Assembly (NCBI GenBank): GCA_023381895.1
Contig: JAMCTA010000110.1
Coordinates: 1 to 26,304 of the forward strand
Length of the DNA: 26,304 bases
From: Chloroflexota bacterium
Lineage (GTDB): Bacteria; Chloroflexota; UBA4733
Direction: 5' to 3'
Shown piece after piece: positions 13,697-22,193 of the stretch; the stretch's first letter is position 1; each line of letters starts with the position of its first letter. The position numbers and the translations under genes were made by a program. The notes beneath the pieces were generated by a model that saw nothing but the letters and a program-made list of their open reading frames with translations, was not told where the DNA came from and did no database searches.

Positions 13697-14149
13697 CTAG
13701 AAGTTGCCATTCTGCTGGCTGTTGCCACCCTGCTGGACGTTAGCGCCGCCCGGCGCATCCAGCCCGGCTGCTCCAGCCCGCTCACCGTCACCCGCACTCT
13801 TGGCTTCAGTCGCTGTTCCGGTATCCGGTCCACCGGCATCGACTTGAAGAATGGCCCCCGTCAGGGCATTGACCTGCACATCGTAGGTCGCGCCATTCTG
13901 GGTGACCTGATAGCCATACGTGATGATGCCGTTCTGGTCATTCACCCCACCGGCGACAGCTGTGCCGCCCGGGTACTTGGCCAGCGCATCCTGCTGCGCT
14001 ACTGCAGCAGAGATGGCTCCTGCTGGCAAGACGTCCGGGGTGTCGGCTGCACCACCCGGCGTCTCTGCGGCAAAGGCTGTGACGGTTCCGAGACCCAGCG
14101 CACTGACGAGTGCCACCGCGCCTGCAGATCGGACAAAGAAACGACGCAC
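13697..14149 (-). CDS. Secreted PepSY-domain protein
   Basis: The gene starts at GTG 14149, eight bases behind AAGGGAG, and encodes 150 residues. A signal peptide (MRRFFVRSAGAVALVSALGL, cleaved after AFAA at ~28) leads to a PepSY unit (~40-106): a helix AISAAVAQQDALAKYPGGTA, then strands NGIITYGYQVTQNGATYDVQ and VNALTGAILQVDAG. The C-terminal ~40 residues are Gly/Asn/Gln-rich and disordered. PepSY domains inhibit peptidases or sense envelope conditions, and are often encoded next to two-component systems. Here the gene is divergent from an OmpR-type regulator and its kinase, and both promoters carry the same TTCAYGG direct repeats, so it is probably a regulon member. A hairpin terminator follows. 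Confidence 0.85.
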   Translation of the reverse strand: MRRFFVRSAGAVALVSALGLGTVTAFAAETPGGAADTPDVLPAGAISAAVAQQDALAKYPGGTAVAGGVNDQNGIITYGYQVTQNGATYDVQVNALTGAILQVDAGGPDTGTATEAKSAGDGERAGAAGLDAPGGANVQQGGNSQQNGNF

Positions 14150-14187
14150 TTGAAATACTCCCTTAACTTGAGCAAGACAAAGGATTC

Positions 14188-14212
14188 AGGGCGAAGACCT
14201 GAACTTCGCCCT
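14188..14212 (-). promoter_or_regulatory. Inverted repeat in the 5' leader of the PepSY gene
   Basis: AGGGCGAAG and CTTCGCCCT form a perfect 9-bp stem with a 7-base loop, centred about 50 bases upstream of the PepSY GTG. It could act in the mRNA leader or as an operator. No T-run follows. Confidence 0.4.
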
Positions 14213-14357
14213 TCCAGTGACCCGCGGTGACAATCCGCAGGCTGGAACGGAGGTATAGCTTCCGCTCTACCGCATCTGGCAGCCCTCCTCTAGCTAGATA
14301 GTGACGAGGAAGGCACCTGGCGCCCCCTCGTGACTACGGGACTAGCCTGACCCGGCG

Positions 14358-14375
14358 CCATGAAGCCACCATGAA
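14358..14375 (-). promoter_or_regulatory. Response-regulator box facing the PepSY gene
   Basis: On the minus strand TTCATGG-TGGC-TTCATGG gives two identical 7-base repeats with an 11-base period, the spacing used by tandem OmpR/PhoB-type winged-helix dimers. The same motif (TTCACGG) occurs in the opposite orientation upstream of the regulator gene at 14518. The site is about 210 bases from the PepSY start, so the promoter would lie downstream of it. Confidence 0.55.
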
Positions 14376-14517
14376 GTGAGCGCTCGGCTTACGAATCGGG
14401 CAGGTTCTTCGTCCCAGATGCCTGTTGTAGACGTGATCCCATGCGCTATCTTGCAGACACGAACGGCCGCTGGCAGAGCCGGCACATACCCTCTGATCCC
14501 CGGCACCGTGGTCCGGT

Positions 14518-14546
14518 TTCACGGTCTCTTCACGGATGCTTCATCT
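14518..14546 (+). promoter_or_regulatory. Response-regulator box upstream of the two-component operon
   Basis: Three repeats with an 11-base period: TTCACGG (14518), TTCACGG (14529) and TTCATCT (14540). Seven-base direct repeats with four-base spacers are the hallmark of PhoB/PhoP-type binding sites. A possible -35 TTGTCT (14546-14551) follows directly, with CAAGAT (14569-14574) 17 bases on, the usual arrangement for activation by this regulator class. Positive autoregulation is inferred. Confidence 0.6.
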
Positions 14547-14576
14547 TGTCTGGGGAGGATCCTCCAGACAAGATGA
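14541..14576. promoter_or_regulatory. Perfect inverted repeat between regulator box and start codon
   Basis: TCATCTTGTCTGG and CCAGACAAGATGA are perfect 13-bp arms around a 10-base loop that itself holds a GGATCC palindrome. The left arm overlaps the third direct repeat. It ends 30 bases before the GTG of the response regulator. It may be a second operator or an RNA hairpin in the leader. Confidence 0.6.
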
Positions 14577-14606
14577 GGAGGGATCCTTCTGGTTAGGAGT
14601 ACTACC

Positions 14607-15293
14607 GTGCGTATACTTGTTGTCGAAGACGAGCCGAAGCTCACCGGCCTGATCCGCCGCGCCCTAGAACGGGAGCACTACGCGGTGGACGTGGCACACG
14701 ATGGCGTGGCAGGCCAGGCTTGGGCAGAAGCAAATCCCTACGACGTCCTCATTCTCGATATCATGCTGCCGGGGCAGGATGGCCTGGCAGTCTGTCGCGC
14801 GCTGCGTGACCGCCGTCTGCGGATCCCCATCCTCCTACTGACGGCACGCGATGCCGTGGAAGACCGGGTCCGCGGCCTAGACGCAGGGGCGGATGACTAT
14901 CTCACGAAGCCGTTCGCCATGGCCGAACTGCTGGCCCGCGTGCGGGCGCTGTTGCGGCGTGACACCCCCGACAAAGGCCGGACCTTGCACGTAGCCGACC
15001 TCACCCTCGACATGGCAACGCACGAGGTCCTACGCCGGGGACAGCACATCCCTCTGGCCAGCAAGGAGTATGCAATCTTGGAGTACTTCATGCGCCACCC
15101 GAACCACGTGCTCACCCGCGACATGATCGCCGAACACGTCTGGAACTACGAGTTCAGCCCCATGTCCAACGTCGTCGACGTCTACGTCCGCACGCTGCGC
15201 CGCAAGCTGGATGACCACTTCACCCCCAAGCTCCTCCACACCATCCGCGGCACCGGCTACCAGCTCCGCGCCCCGAAACCAGCCTCGCTCTGA
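14607..15293 (+). CDS. OmpR/PhoB-family response regulator
   Basis: The gene starts at GTG 14607 with TAGGAG seven bases upstream and encodes 228 residues. The receiver domain (1-~118) has the acidic pocket Glu7/Asp8, phospho-acceptor Asp51 ([12 protein letters not shown]), Thr79 (LLLTAR) and Lys101 (YLTKPF). The C-terminal winged helix (~130-225) includes the recognition region [16 protein letters not shown] and [16 protein letters not shown], then IRGTGYQL. Phosphorylation by the adjacent kinase should promote dimerisation and binding to 11-base-phased direct repeats, which are present both in front of this gene and facing the PepSY gene. Its stop overlaps the kinase ATG by one base (TGATG). 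Length and motifs are normal. Confidence 0.95.
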   Translation: MRILVVEDEPKLTGLIRRALEREHYAVDVAHDGVAGQAWAEANPYDVLILDIMLPGQDGLAVCRALRDRRLRIPILLLTARDAVEDRVRGLDAGADDYLTKPFAMAELLARVRALLRRDTPDKGRTLHVADLTLDMATHEVLRRGQHIPLASKEYAILEYFMRHPNHVLTRDMIAEHVWNYEFSPMSNVVDVYVRTLRRKLDDHFTPKLLHTIRGTGYQLRAPKPASL

Positions 15294-16792
15294 TGACCAC
15301 TGCCAGCACCACCGCACCACGACGCCGGCACTGGCCTCCACCACTGCCCCGCAGCATTCGCGCCCGGCTGACCCTCTGGTTCTCTCTCTTGCTGTTCGGC
15401 ATCCTGGCCACCTTTGCCGCCGTGCTCTATGCCGCCCTCGCCCAAGGACTCTACCGGACGGACACCACCCTCCTCTCAGCACGCAGCAGCCAACTACGTG
15501 CTGCGCTCAACGTACAGAACGGCCAGATCACCATCCAAGACGTTCAAGAGGGGGCCGGCGGCGCCGCGGATTCCGGCAGTGCCGAGCCCTGGCAGCTATG
15601 GAGTGCCAAAGGCCAGCTCGTCGCTGCCGCACCCGGCCAGGCCCTGCCAGTGACGCCAGCCATACTGGAGCCGGTCTTACAAGGTCATACGGTCGATCGG
15701 GTCCTCCCAAGTCAGACGGGCACGGACTTCTTGGTGCGGCTGCTGCCGATAGCCGACGGTGAGCAGATCGTGGGCGTCTTGGCGGTCGGAACATCGCTCG
15801 CCAATACCGAGCAGACGCTGCGCCTCCTCCTCGGTATGTTACTCTTTGCCATCCCCGCCACCGTGCTCATCGCTGGGCTGGGCGGCCTCTTGCTGGCTCG
15901 CCGTGCCCTCGCACCGATCGATCGATTGACGCGAGCCGCGCAGTCAATTCAGGCCGGCGAACTGTCGCGGCGGCTGCAGGCCCCGCCGGTCGATGACGAG
16001 GTCGGCCGGCTCGCAGCGACCCTCAACGCCATGCTGGCGCGCCTAGAGTCCGCCTTTGTCCGCCAGCGCCAGTTCACCGCCGATGCCTCTCATGAGCTCC
16101 GCACCCCCCTGACCATCATTCGGGCGACGGCCGAAGAAGGCAAGCTGGCGCGCAGCCGGGCTGGCGCTCAGGCAGCGCTGAGCAGCATCGAGGAGGAGAC
16201 GCAGCGTCTAGAGCAGCTCGTAGGAGCCTTACTCACACTCGCCCGCGCTGATGCAGGCAAGCTCTCCTTGGAGCGGGAAGTGGTGTCGCTCGACGAGCTG
16301 CTTGGTGACGTAGTGGCGCAGCTGACGCCGCTGGCCCAGCGCCAGGGCATCAGTCTATACTGGGAGCCTGACCAACCGGCCACCATGATCGGCGACGCGG
16401 CGCGCGTAGTACAGATGCTGCTCAACCTGCTGGAGAATGCCATCAAGTACTCCCGACCGGGAGGACAAGTCCACGTGACACTCCAGCCACAAGGAATCAT
16501 GGTCAACATCCAGATCAGCGACGATGGCATCGGTATCGCACCCGAAGAACTGCCTCACCTGTTTGAGCGCTTCTACCGAGCCGACACGGCGCGGGGCCGG
16601 GGCGGGGCCGGTCTTGGGCTGTCGATCGCCCAGTGGATTGCCAGAGCGCACGGGGGGGAGATCAGTGTTGCCAGTGAACTGGGCCGGGGTAGCACCTTTA
16701 CGGTGCACTTGCCGGCGAGCTTGGCTGCCGGTGCTCCGGCTCCTTCTGGTTGCACCGCTGGACATCCTCCACACTCTGGCCAGATGCGGTAA
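15293..16792 (+). CDS. Sensor histidine kinase (HAMP-HisKA-HATPase)
   Basis: The 499-residue kinase begins at ATG 15293, coupled to the regulator by a one-base overlap. A basic N-terminus precedes TM1 (~25-47, [20 protein letters not shown]), an extracytoplasmic sensor of ~125 residues, TM2 (~180-202) and a HAMP linker ([20 protein letters not shown]). The dimerisation domain has the phospho-acceptor in SHELRTPLT (His267). The ATPase domain shows the N box ([10 protein letters not shown]), G1 ([11 protein letters not shown]), F box (LFERFYRAD) and G2 ([14 protein letters not shown]). It should autophosphorylate at the membrane and pass phosphate to Asp51 of the regulator. The stimulus is unknown; the linked secreted PepSY protein suggests an envelope signal. 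The last ~20 residues are a Pro/His/Gly tail. Confidence 0.95.
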   Translation: MTTASTTAPRRRHWPPPLPRSIRARLTLWFSLLLFGILATFAAVLYAALAQGLYRTDTTLLSARSSQLRAALNVQNGQITIQDVQEGAGGAADSGSAEPWQLWSAKGQLVAAAPGQALPVTPAILEPVLQGHTVDRVLPSQTGTDFLVRLLPIADGEQIVGVLAVGTSLANTEQTLRLLLGMLLFAIPATVLIAGLGGLLLARRALAPIDRLTRAAQSIQAGELSRRLQAPPVDDEVGRLAATLNAMLARLESAFVRQRQFTADASHELRTPLTIIRATAEEGKLARSRAGAQAALSSIEEETQRLEQLVGALLTLARADAGKLSLEREVVSLDELLGDVVAQLTPLAQRQGISLYWEPDQPATMIGDAARVVQMLLNLLENAIKYSRPGGQVHVTLQPQGIMVNIQISDDGIGIAPEELPHLFERFYRADTARGRGGAGLGLSIAQWIARAHGGEISVASELGRGSTFTVHLPASLAAGAPAPSGCTAGHPPHSGQMR

Positions 16793-16802
16793 ACGACCCG
16801 AT

Positions 16803-16831
16803 TTGACAATCTAGAATGCATGTTCTATCTT
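16803..16831 (+). promoter_or_regulatory. Promoter of the VOC pseudogene
   Basis: TTGACA (16803-16808) and TATCTT (16826-16831) are separated by 17 bases. GGAAGGA and ATG 16877 follow about 40 bases downstream. It lies just past the kinase stop, so the VOC gene was an independent unit. Confidence 0.5.
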
Positions 16832-16876
16832 ACGGGCATTGTGGCGCCGGACGCCACGGTCGGAAGGATACTCTGC

Positions 16877-17270
16877 ATGCAAACTCGCTTGGGTCACATC
16901 CTGTTCGGAGTACGTCCGGCGAACATGCCGTTCTACAAGGAGCTAATGGCTTTCCTGGGCTGGAACTCCCTGTACGACAGTGCCGAGATGCTTGGCGTGG
17001 CCAGCGTGGGCGGTGAGAGCCTCTGGTTCGGCGGCCAGGTCAAGGAAGTCACTAACGACTATGACGGACCGGGGATGAATCACCTCGCCATCGCTGCAGA
17101 GTCTCCGGCAGACGTTGATGCAGTGGCGACCTACCTCACGGAGCGCAATGTAGCACTGCTCTTCGAGACGCCGCGGCACCGCCCAGAGTAAGGCACACAC
17201 CTACTATCAGGTGATGTTCGAGTCGCCGGACCGCATCCTGCTGGAAGTGGTGTACACGGGACCGAAATAG
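16877..17270 (+). pseudogene. VOC/glyoxalase-fold protein, frameshifted
   Basis: ATG 16877 behind GGAAGGA opens MQTRLGHILFGVRPANMPFY, then KELMAFLGWNSLYDSAEMLG, SVGGESLWFGGQ and GPGMNHLAIAAESPADVDAV. This is the first beta-alpha-beta-beta-beta unit and start of the second in a vicinal oxygen chelate protein of ~125 residues. After ETPRHRPE the frame stops; the next frame continues with SKAHTYYQVMFESPDRILLE and VVYTGPK to TAG 17270. The restored sequence FESPDRILLEVV is the classic metal-binding C-terminal strand, so a single indel near 17190 broke the gene. Intact relatives are glyoxalase-like dioxygenases or resistance proteins; the substrate is unknown. Confidence 0.8.
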
Positions 17271-17367
17271 GCGATGTACGCCGTCACTTGAGTGGCGCGG
17301 AACAAAACACTCGCCATCGTTCTCCACATATCGGGAGCCATGCCAACTGTGCCGTGTTGGCGGCAGC

Positions 17368-17710
17368 GACGTGCCCGGTCTCGTCACACTGGTCAGCCGC
17401 CGGGGCGAGATACATGTCGAGGCGATCAGCCTACAGACGACCGACCAGTTGACGCCCGAGCAGAAAGCGGTGTCCGGTCTAATCCCTGGCTACTTTGACA
17501 GTCACGGTTAGGGGTTCGGCGTGTCCATGGTCACCAGGCGCGACGACGTGGCAGCGGTTCCCGGACGGTTCAGCTGGGACGGCGGCCTGGGCACTCCTGA
17601 TATTCGGACCCCGATATAGTCACCATCCTGATGACCCCACGCGCATGGAATTCGCCCAGTTCTCCGCGCGTCAAGTCCTGCCGCAGTTCGTCCATCATCG
17701 CACCTCACAG
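17368..17710 (+). pseudogene. Serine beta-lactamase-family hydrolase, deleted and disrupted
   Basis: One frame reads DVPGLVTLVSRRGEIHVEAI, an N-terminal strand of class C beta-lactamase-like serine hydrolases. It jumps within a few residues to the C-terminal region (QLTPEQKAVSGLIPGYFDSH, GFGVSMVTRRDDVAAVPGRF, SWDGGLGT). The catalytic SxxK and YxN segments between them are deleted. A TAG replaces the expected Trp in HGWGFG, and a shift near 17617 is needed to reach VTILMTPRAWNSPSSP. With an internal deletion of some 250 codons, a stop and a frameshift, this is unambiguously dead. It follows the VOC pseudogene, so this island has lost both genes. Confidence 0.75.
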
Positions 17711-17800
17711 AGCAAGTCCACCTCCCTCCAGACTACCCGGTCTGCTCTGCAGGTGCCGTCGTGGCTTCACTTTAGAGGGTTTACCGCAGCCCCTCTTCCT

Positions 17801-17828
17801 TTTACAGTTAGCCCGACACGGCTATACA
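17801..17828 (+). promoter_or_regulatory. Candidate promoter of the glycosyltransferase gene
   Basis: TTTACA (17801-17806) and TATACA (17823-17828) are 16 bases apart. A second -10-like TATACT follows at 17840. They lie about 160 bases upstream of GTG 17986. The 265-base stretch from 17711 to 17985 otherwise holds no supportable gene. Confidence 0.4.
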
Positions 17829-17985
17829 AGCGTGGGTACTATACTCTCTTCCCAATAAAGAAACAGTGAAGCCGTAGCGTGCGAGAGACAGATGAGCTAA
17901 ATCATTCCACGATGATACTGCGTCGCGAGCGGCGGTACCTGCACCTGAGCCGCAACGCAACTCCAAGGTGGAAGGATATTTAGTC

Positions 17986-20900
17986 GTGAGAACTCACATC
18001 TCGGTTGAGGCTGGGACGTATTCCGTATCCAATCGGTGGTGCCCAACCGCTCTTGTAGGTGTCCTTGTCGCCTACTTCATCCTTGCTACTGTATTTAGCC
18101 TGGCAACGCCGATCCTTGAAGCTAGTGACGAGAATTCGCACACTGCTGTTGTGTGGACTATCGCCTCCGGTCACGGTCTACCAGTACTTTCGCTCGCTGA
18201 CCGTGGAAAGGTGCTCGTCCCGGCACAGGAAGCAGGGCAGCCGCCGCTGTACTACCTGATCATCGCGGCTGCAACGTCTTGGATCCACTTTCCTTCTCCA
18301 GCCCGGAGCATGCTCCCTAATCCCTATTCCCAGATTGGACATCCCAATCGCAGCGGGTGGGACAAGAACCTTGTCATCCATACCTCTGCCGAGAACTTTC
18401 CCTGGCGCGGCCTGAGCCTCGCTGTGCATCTCGGACGTTTTGTTTCCATAGTATTCGGAGCGATAACCGTCTTGCTTGTATACCTCCTTGCCAGGATTGT
18501 AGCGCCAGGCTGGCAGGCACTACATGTACTCGCAGCAGCACTGACAGCATTCAATCCAATGTTCCTGTTCATTACCGCGTCGATCGACAATGACTCACTC
18601 GCGTGCCTGCTCGCCACCGTCGTCATTGTTCTTCTTGCCCAAACACTTGTTGATGGCCAGAGTACTGCTCGGCGTGAACTCGTAATCGGCTTCTGCGTGG
18701 GATTGGCAGCACTCACCAAGCTCAGTGCGGGGGCGGTGATGGTGCCAGCAGCCCTCACACTGTTGTGGCTCGCCTGGTACGAACAGTCCTGGCGCAGGGC
18801 CGTGCGCTCACTCATCCTCCTAGCGCTGCCAGCACTCCTGCTTGATGGCTGGTGGATCGCTCGCAACTGGATGCTCTATGCGAACCCCACCGGACTCAAC
18901 ACCTTTCTGGCGATTGCTGGTCAGCGTAGCCCGCCTCTGACCCTTCGAGAGTTCATTGCGGAGTTGCCTGGCGTATGGATCTCCTTCTGGGGTGTCTTTG
19001 GTATTTTTGATATCCTGCTGCCGCGCTGGTACTATAAGCTCGCTGGCATCCTCGGGGCACTCTCACTGCTAGGCTTACTCGTCTCCCTACTACGCCGGCG
19101 CTCAGCGTTGATCTCTCGACGCGCCCACTCTGTACTCCTTTGGGGATGGCTAGGACTAGAAGCAGTGCTTCTGGTACTATGGACGAGGCTCACCCTTGCA
19201 TCCACAGGTCGGCTGCTGTTCCCTGCTATAGGAAGCACCAGTATCTTCTTCGCGATTGGCCTTATCGAACTGCAACGTCGTGCGCGCTCGCTGATCGCAG
19301 GCACGGTTGCGGGGGCTCTCGCAGGAGGTGCAGCGCTGACAGTCCCGTTTGCCCTCCTCCCTGCCTATGCCCAGCCTCCATTCGTCCCTGCGATAAACCT
19401 GCACCCTGCGACACGGTTAGGATTTCACTACGGCAATCTGGAGCTCGTAGGTGTAGATCGTTTCCAAGGTGCGATACACCCGGGCAGTACCGTACACATC
19501 CGCCTCTACTGGCTGAAGCGCGGTATGACCAATGAGAACGATGTTGTCTCGGTTCAACTGCACGGACCAGATCGGTTGCTCATTGCCCAGACGGATGCGC
19601 TGCCTGGTGGTGGCAAGGTGCTGACCACAGCTTGGCCTGACGGCCTTGGATTAGTGGACTCGGTACCTTTAACGATTCCGTCGAAGTTCCCACCTGGAAT
19701 ATCGGGGGCTTTTCTCGGTCGCATTTCTGTCTACGTTTATCCGGAATATTTGCCTAATCAGCGTATTCCGGCCACTACAGACACCAACCAGGTCATCAGT
19801 AATCCATTAGTGGAGACAGACGAAGTGCGAAGCATTGCGCCTCTTCCCAGCCCAACACCACTATCGCAGCAGGTCGGCATCACGTTTGGCGGGCGCATAG
19901 CTTTAGCAAGCGTGAAGGTACCCGCACAAGTATCCGCTGGTGGGATCCTTCCAGTAACTCTCCAGTGGCTAGCAAAGAGTTCTCCGGGTGGAAGTTATGC
20001 TGTCACACTTACTGGACGCGATAGCCACGGGCACCAAGCGTTCGCCGTTACCTCCATTCCTCACAGTGGTTTACTGCCAACAAGCGACTGGGTTCCTGGT
20101 GAGGTCGTCGAGGATACGCTGGATGTACCGCTAGCGGCGAGCATTCCGCTAGGGCGCTATGATCTCAGCATTGGTCTGGTCAACTTGCGCACTGGGGCGT
20201 ATCTCACTGCTGACGATGGCACGGCAGAGGCGCATATCGGCCAGGTGAATGTCATCGCTGCTCCGCCGAACGAGCGCACACAGTCCGTAGATCCGCAGTT
20301 GACATACGGTGCGCTGCGGCTAGTACAGATGACCTTTCCAGCACACCCTGTCGCACCAGGCAAGCAAATTACCGTGACACTGCTGTGGCGTGTGGAACAT
20401 CATGCAGCAGACAATGATGCCTTTTCCGTACAGCTCCACAGCCCTGAGGGAACACTACTCGCCCAGCGCGATCTTCAGCCTGGTGGCGCTGTTCCAACCT
20501 TTTCCTGGCCCGCAGGGCTGGACATTAGCAATGTCGTCCCGCTCAAGGTTTTGCCAAATGCTCCTTCACCGAGTCTTGCATTGCTCTCTGTCTACGTCTA
20601 TCCCCTTGGTCATCCCGATCAACCCACCCTGGCCCGAACGGCAGCAGGGCGACCAGAGCCACAACCCATCATAGCCCATCTCGTGGTTCGCTCGAGTACA
20701 GGACAAACTTCGCTGCCTCCATCACTACCTCTTCGGATCAACGTCACCTTTGGTCGGATGATTCGACTGCTCAGCGCTGCAGTACCGGACCACGTAGAAG
20801 CTGGAAAGTTGCTGGACATAACCTTGCAATGGGAGGCAATCCGTGGCCCAACGGCGGATTACACCATCTTCATTCACGCGCTTGATCCGGGCGGTCGGTT

Positions 20901-21138
20901 GATTTTTCAACTGGACACTCGGCCGCACGGTGGAAAGCTGCCAACAAATGACTGGGTTACTGGTGAAGTGGTCACTGATCACTTTTCAGTCCCTGTCCCC
21001 GCGAGCACGGCACCTGGCGTATACCGGATCGTTGTAGGACTGTATCAGTTACAGACAGGCAAACGCCTCACGTTAGCAGATGGACACTCGGAGTATACGC
21101 TTAAGACTACTAAAGTGATGAAGCCTGTACAATCGTAA
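17986..21138 (+). CDS. GT-C membrane glycosyltransferase with four C-terminal beta domains
   Basis: I choose GTG 17986, nine bases after GGAAGGA, over GTG 17968; this gives 1050 residues. Residues ~20-475 are polytopic, with about ten membrane segments. The first loop carries TPILEASDENSHTAVVWTIA and EAGQPPLYYLIIAAA, the pattern of ArnT/PMT-type GT-C enzymes that use polyprenyl-phosphate sugars (acidic pair in ASDEN, then QPPLYY). The outer part (~480-1050) is an alternating A-B-A-B array of beta-sandwich domains: A1 ~482, B1 ~633, A2 ~773, B2 ~921. A domains share YGxLxLV, VSVQLH/FSVQLH and SVYVYP; B domains share TFGxxIxL, DWVxGEVV and LxxG.YLT/RLT. It probably glycosylates or polymerises envelope glycans. 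Its codon use appears less GC-rich than its neighbours. Confidence 0.8.
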   Translation: MRTHISVEAGTYSVSNRWCPTALVGVLVAYFILATVFSLATPILEASDENSHTAVVWTIASGHGLPVLSLADRGKVLVPAQEAGQPPLYYLIIAAATSWIHFPSPARSMLPNPYSQIGHPNRSGWDKNLVIHTSAENFPWRGLSLAVHLGRFVSIVFGAITVLLVYLLARIVAPGWQALHVLAAALTAFNPMFLFITASIDNDSLACLLATVVIVLLAQTLVDGQSTARRELVIGFCVGLAALTKLSAGAVMVPAALTLLWLAWYEQSWRRAVRSLILLALPALLLDGWWIARNWMLYANPTGLNTFLAIAGQRSPPLTLREFIAELPGVWISFWGVFGIFDILLPRWYYKLAGILGALSLLGLLVSLLRRRSALISRRAHSVLLWGWLGLEAVLLVLWTRLTLASTGRLLFPAIGSTSIFFAIGLIELQRRARSLIAGTVAGALAGGAALTVPFALLPAYAQPPFVPAINLHPATRLGFHYGNLELVGVDRFQGAIHPGSTVHIRLYWLKRGMTNENDVVSVQLHGPDRLLIAQTDALPGGGKVLTTAWPDGLGLVDSVPLTIPSKFPPGISGAFLGRISVYVYPEYLPNQRIPATTDTNQVISNPLVETDEVRSIAPLPSPTPLSQQVGITFGGRIALASVKVPAQVSAGGILPVTLQWLAKSSPGGSYAVTLTGRDSHGHQAFAVTSIPHSGLLPTSDWVPGEVVEDTLDVPLAASIPLGRYDLSIGLVNLRTGAYLTADDGTAEAHIGQVNVIAAPPNERTQSVDPQLTYGALRLVQMTFPAHPVAPGKQITVTLLWRVEHHAADNDAFSVQLHSPEGTLLAQRDLQPGGAVPTFSWPAGLDISNVVPLKVLPNAPSPSLALLSVYVYPLGHPDQPTLARTAAGRPEPQPIIAHLVVRSSTGQTSLPPSLPLRINVTFGRMIRLLSAAVPDHVEAGKLLDITLQWEAIRGPTADYTIFIHALDPGGRLIFQLDTRPHGGKLPTNDWVTGEVVTDHFSVPVPASTAPGVYRIVVGLYQLQTGKRLTLADGHSEYTLKTTKVMKPVQS

Positions 21139-21647
21139 GATATTATAAGTCGTCATCCCTCCCAGACAGGCGATACTGCTGGTCAGTTCTCCGTAGACCA
21201 TCGCGATGCCTCCTTCGCCATCGCCCTCGCCAAAGTGCTCCTCTCCTACGCCTCCCGCCTCCTTGCTACGCCACCCCAGTAACCCCCACCCGAACAGCTA
21301 GAGGCCCATCTCCCACCACCCGCACACGCTTGACGGGCAGTTCTATACCAAAACGACCTTAATCAAAAGCGTTCCAACCAAAGGCTGCATCCATAAAAAA
21401 TCCAGCACGTCGATGCTCCATCCCCACACCTCTTTCCTAAAGTGAAGCCACGATGGAACCCGCAGAACGGGTCGGGTACGCTCCAGCCCTGAGCACAGCG
21501 CAGCGGAAATGCCATCTCGATTCTCGTACTCAGTGGGGTATCACCAGGGTGAGAAACCCGGCTCCCCTCCGTGTAACGCCACCAGCTGTCCGCACTTGCG
21601 GCACGGCTCGCTTCCCTTTTCCTCCAGCCTTCATGCTACAGAGAAGA
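21139..21647. other. Intergenic region, possible gene relic
   Basis: About 500 bases with no supportable gene. A stretch near 21180-21280 reads GQFSVDHRDASFAIALAKVL then LSYASRLLATPPQ to a stop, which looks like a C-terminal scrap of something, but has no recognisable family or start. The A-rich patch at ~21340-21400 is unlike its surroundings. Confidence 0.35.
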
Positions 21648-21658
21648 ATGCAAGTGAC

Positions 21659-21678
21659 TCACGTCACGTCACGTCACG
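21659..21678. repeat. (TCACG)4 pentamer array
   Basis: Four uninterrupted TCACG units lie 17 bases before ATG 21696. They are bracketed by two copies of TGCAAGTGA (21649-21657 and 21688-21696), the second of which overlaps the start codon. The array could be a protein-binding site or a replication-slippage product. Confidence 0.7.
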
Positions 21679-21695
21679 CAAGAGGGGTGCAAGTG

Positions 21696-22160
21696 ATGCA
21701 AGATCCGCAGGAACAGCCGGCACAACCAACGAGCACGCGGCGAGCGTGGTTCGGGCGCGCCATGGTCATCCTATTTGTACTCCTCCTCGTCGGAGCAATC
21801 GTCATCCCGTACCGTCTGGCGACGCAGGCGCACATCCGCAGTCACCCTGCTACACCCGCAGCATTTGAGCAAGCGATCGCCGGTGAGTCACTCACGGTCG
21901 ATCTGGAGATTACCGCGATCAATCCGAGCGGAATCATCACAGGTCAGCTGCTGAAGCACACAAGCAACGGAGACTACCAGACCACCACGAATACCGTGCG
22001 CGTGCAGCAAGGCGAAGGAGCAAAGCTAGTGCTCGGTTCGCGGACCCAGCTCCGCCCGGGTGCTGCCATTCAGGCCAGTGGTGTCTTCATGACCGATCAC
22101 ACTATCCTCGCCACTCAGCTGCTCGTCCTTCCGGGCAACATCAAGGTCATTGCCGGCTGA
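21696..22160 (+). CDS. Small membrane-anchored protein with beta-rich domain
   Basis: I place the start at ATG 21696, eight bases after AAGAGGGG, giving 154 residues; an in-frame ATG at 21648 is the main alternative. Residues ~1-20 are hydrophilic and Gln/Pro-rich, followed by one membrane segment (~22-43, AMVILFVLLLVGAIVIPYRL). The exported part (~60-154) is beta-rich and OB-fold-like: ESLTVDLEITAINPSGIITG, DYQTTTNTVRVQQGEGAKLV and PGAAIQASGVFMTDHTILAT. I do not recognise a named family. It is convergent with the lipoprotein gene; the GC-rich inverted repeat between them probably ends both transcripts. A role in the envelope is inferred only from topology. Confidence 0.65.
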   Translation: MQDPQEQPAQPTSTRRAWFGRAMVILFVLLLVGAIVIPYRLATQAHIRSHPATPAAFEQAIAGESLTVDLEITAINPSGIITGQLLKHTSNGDYQTTTNTVRVQQGEGAKLVLGSRTQLRPGAAIQASGVFMTDHTILATQLLVLPGNIKVIAG

Positions 22161-22162
22161 GA

Positions 22163-22188
22163 GCGGCGGCACGGTCAACGAGCGCCGC
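22163..22188. terminator. Short hairpin between convergent genes
   Basis: GCGGCG (22163-22168) and CGCCGC (22183-22188) form a six-pair GC stem with a 14-base loop in the 33-base gap between two convergent genes. It could serve both. The stem is short and no T-run is evident. Confidence 0.35.
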
Positions 22189-22193
22189 CCCAT

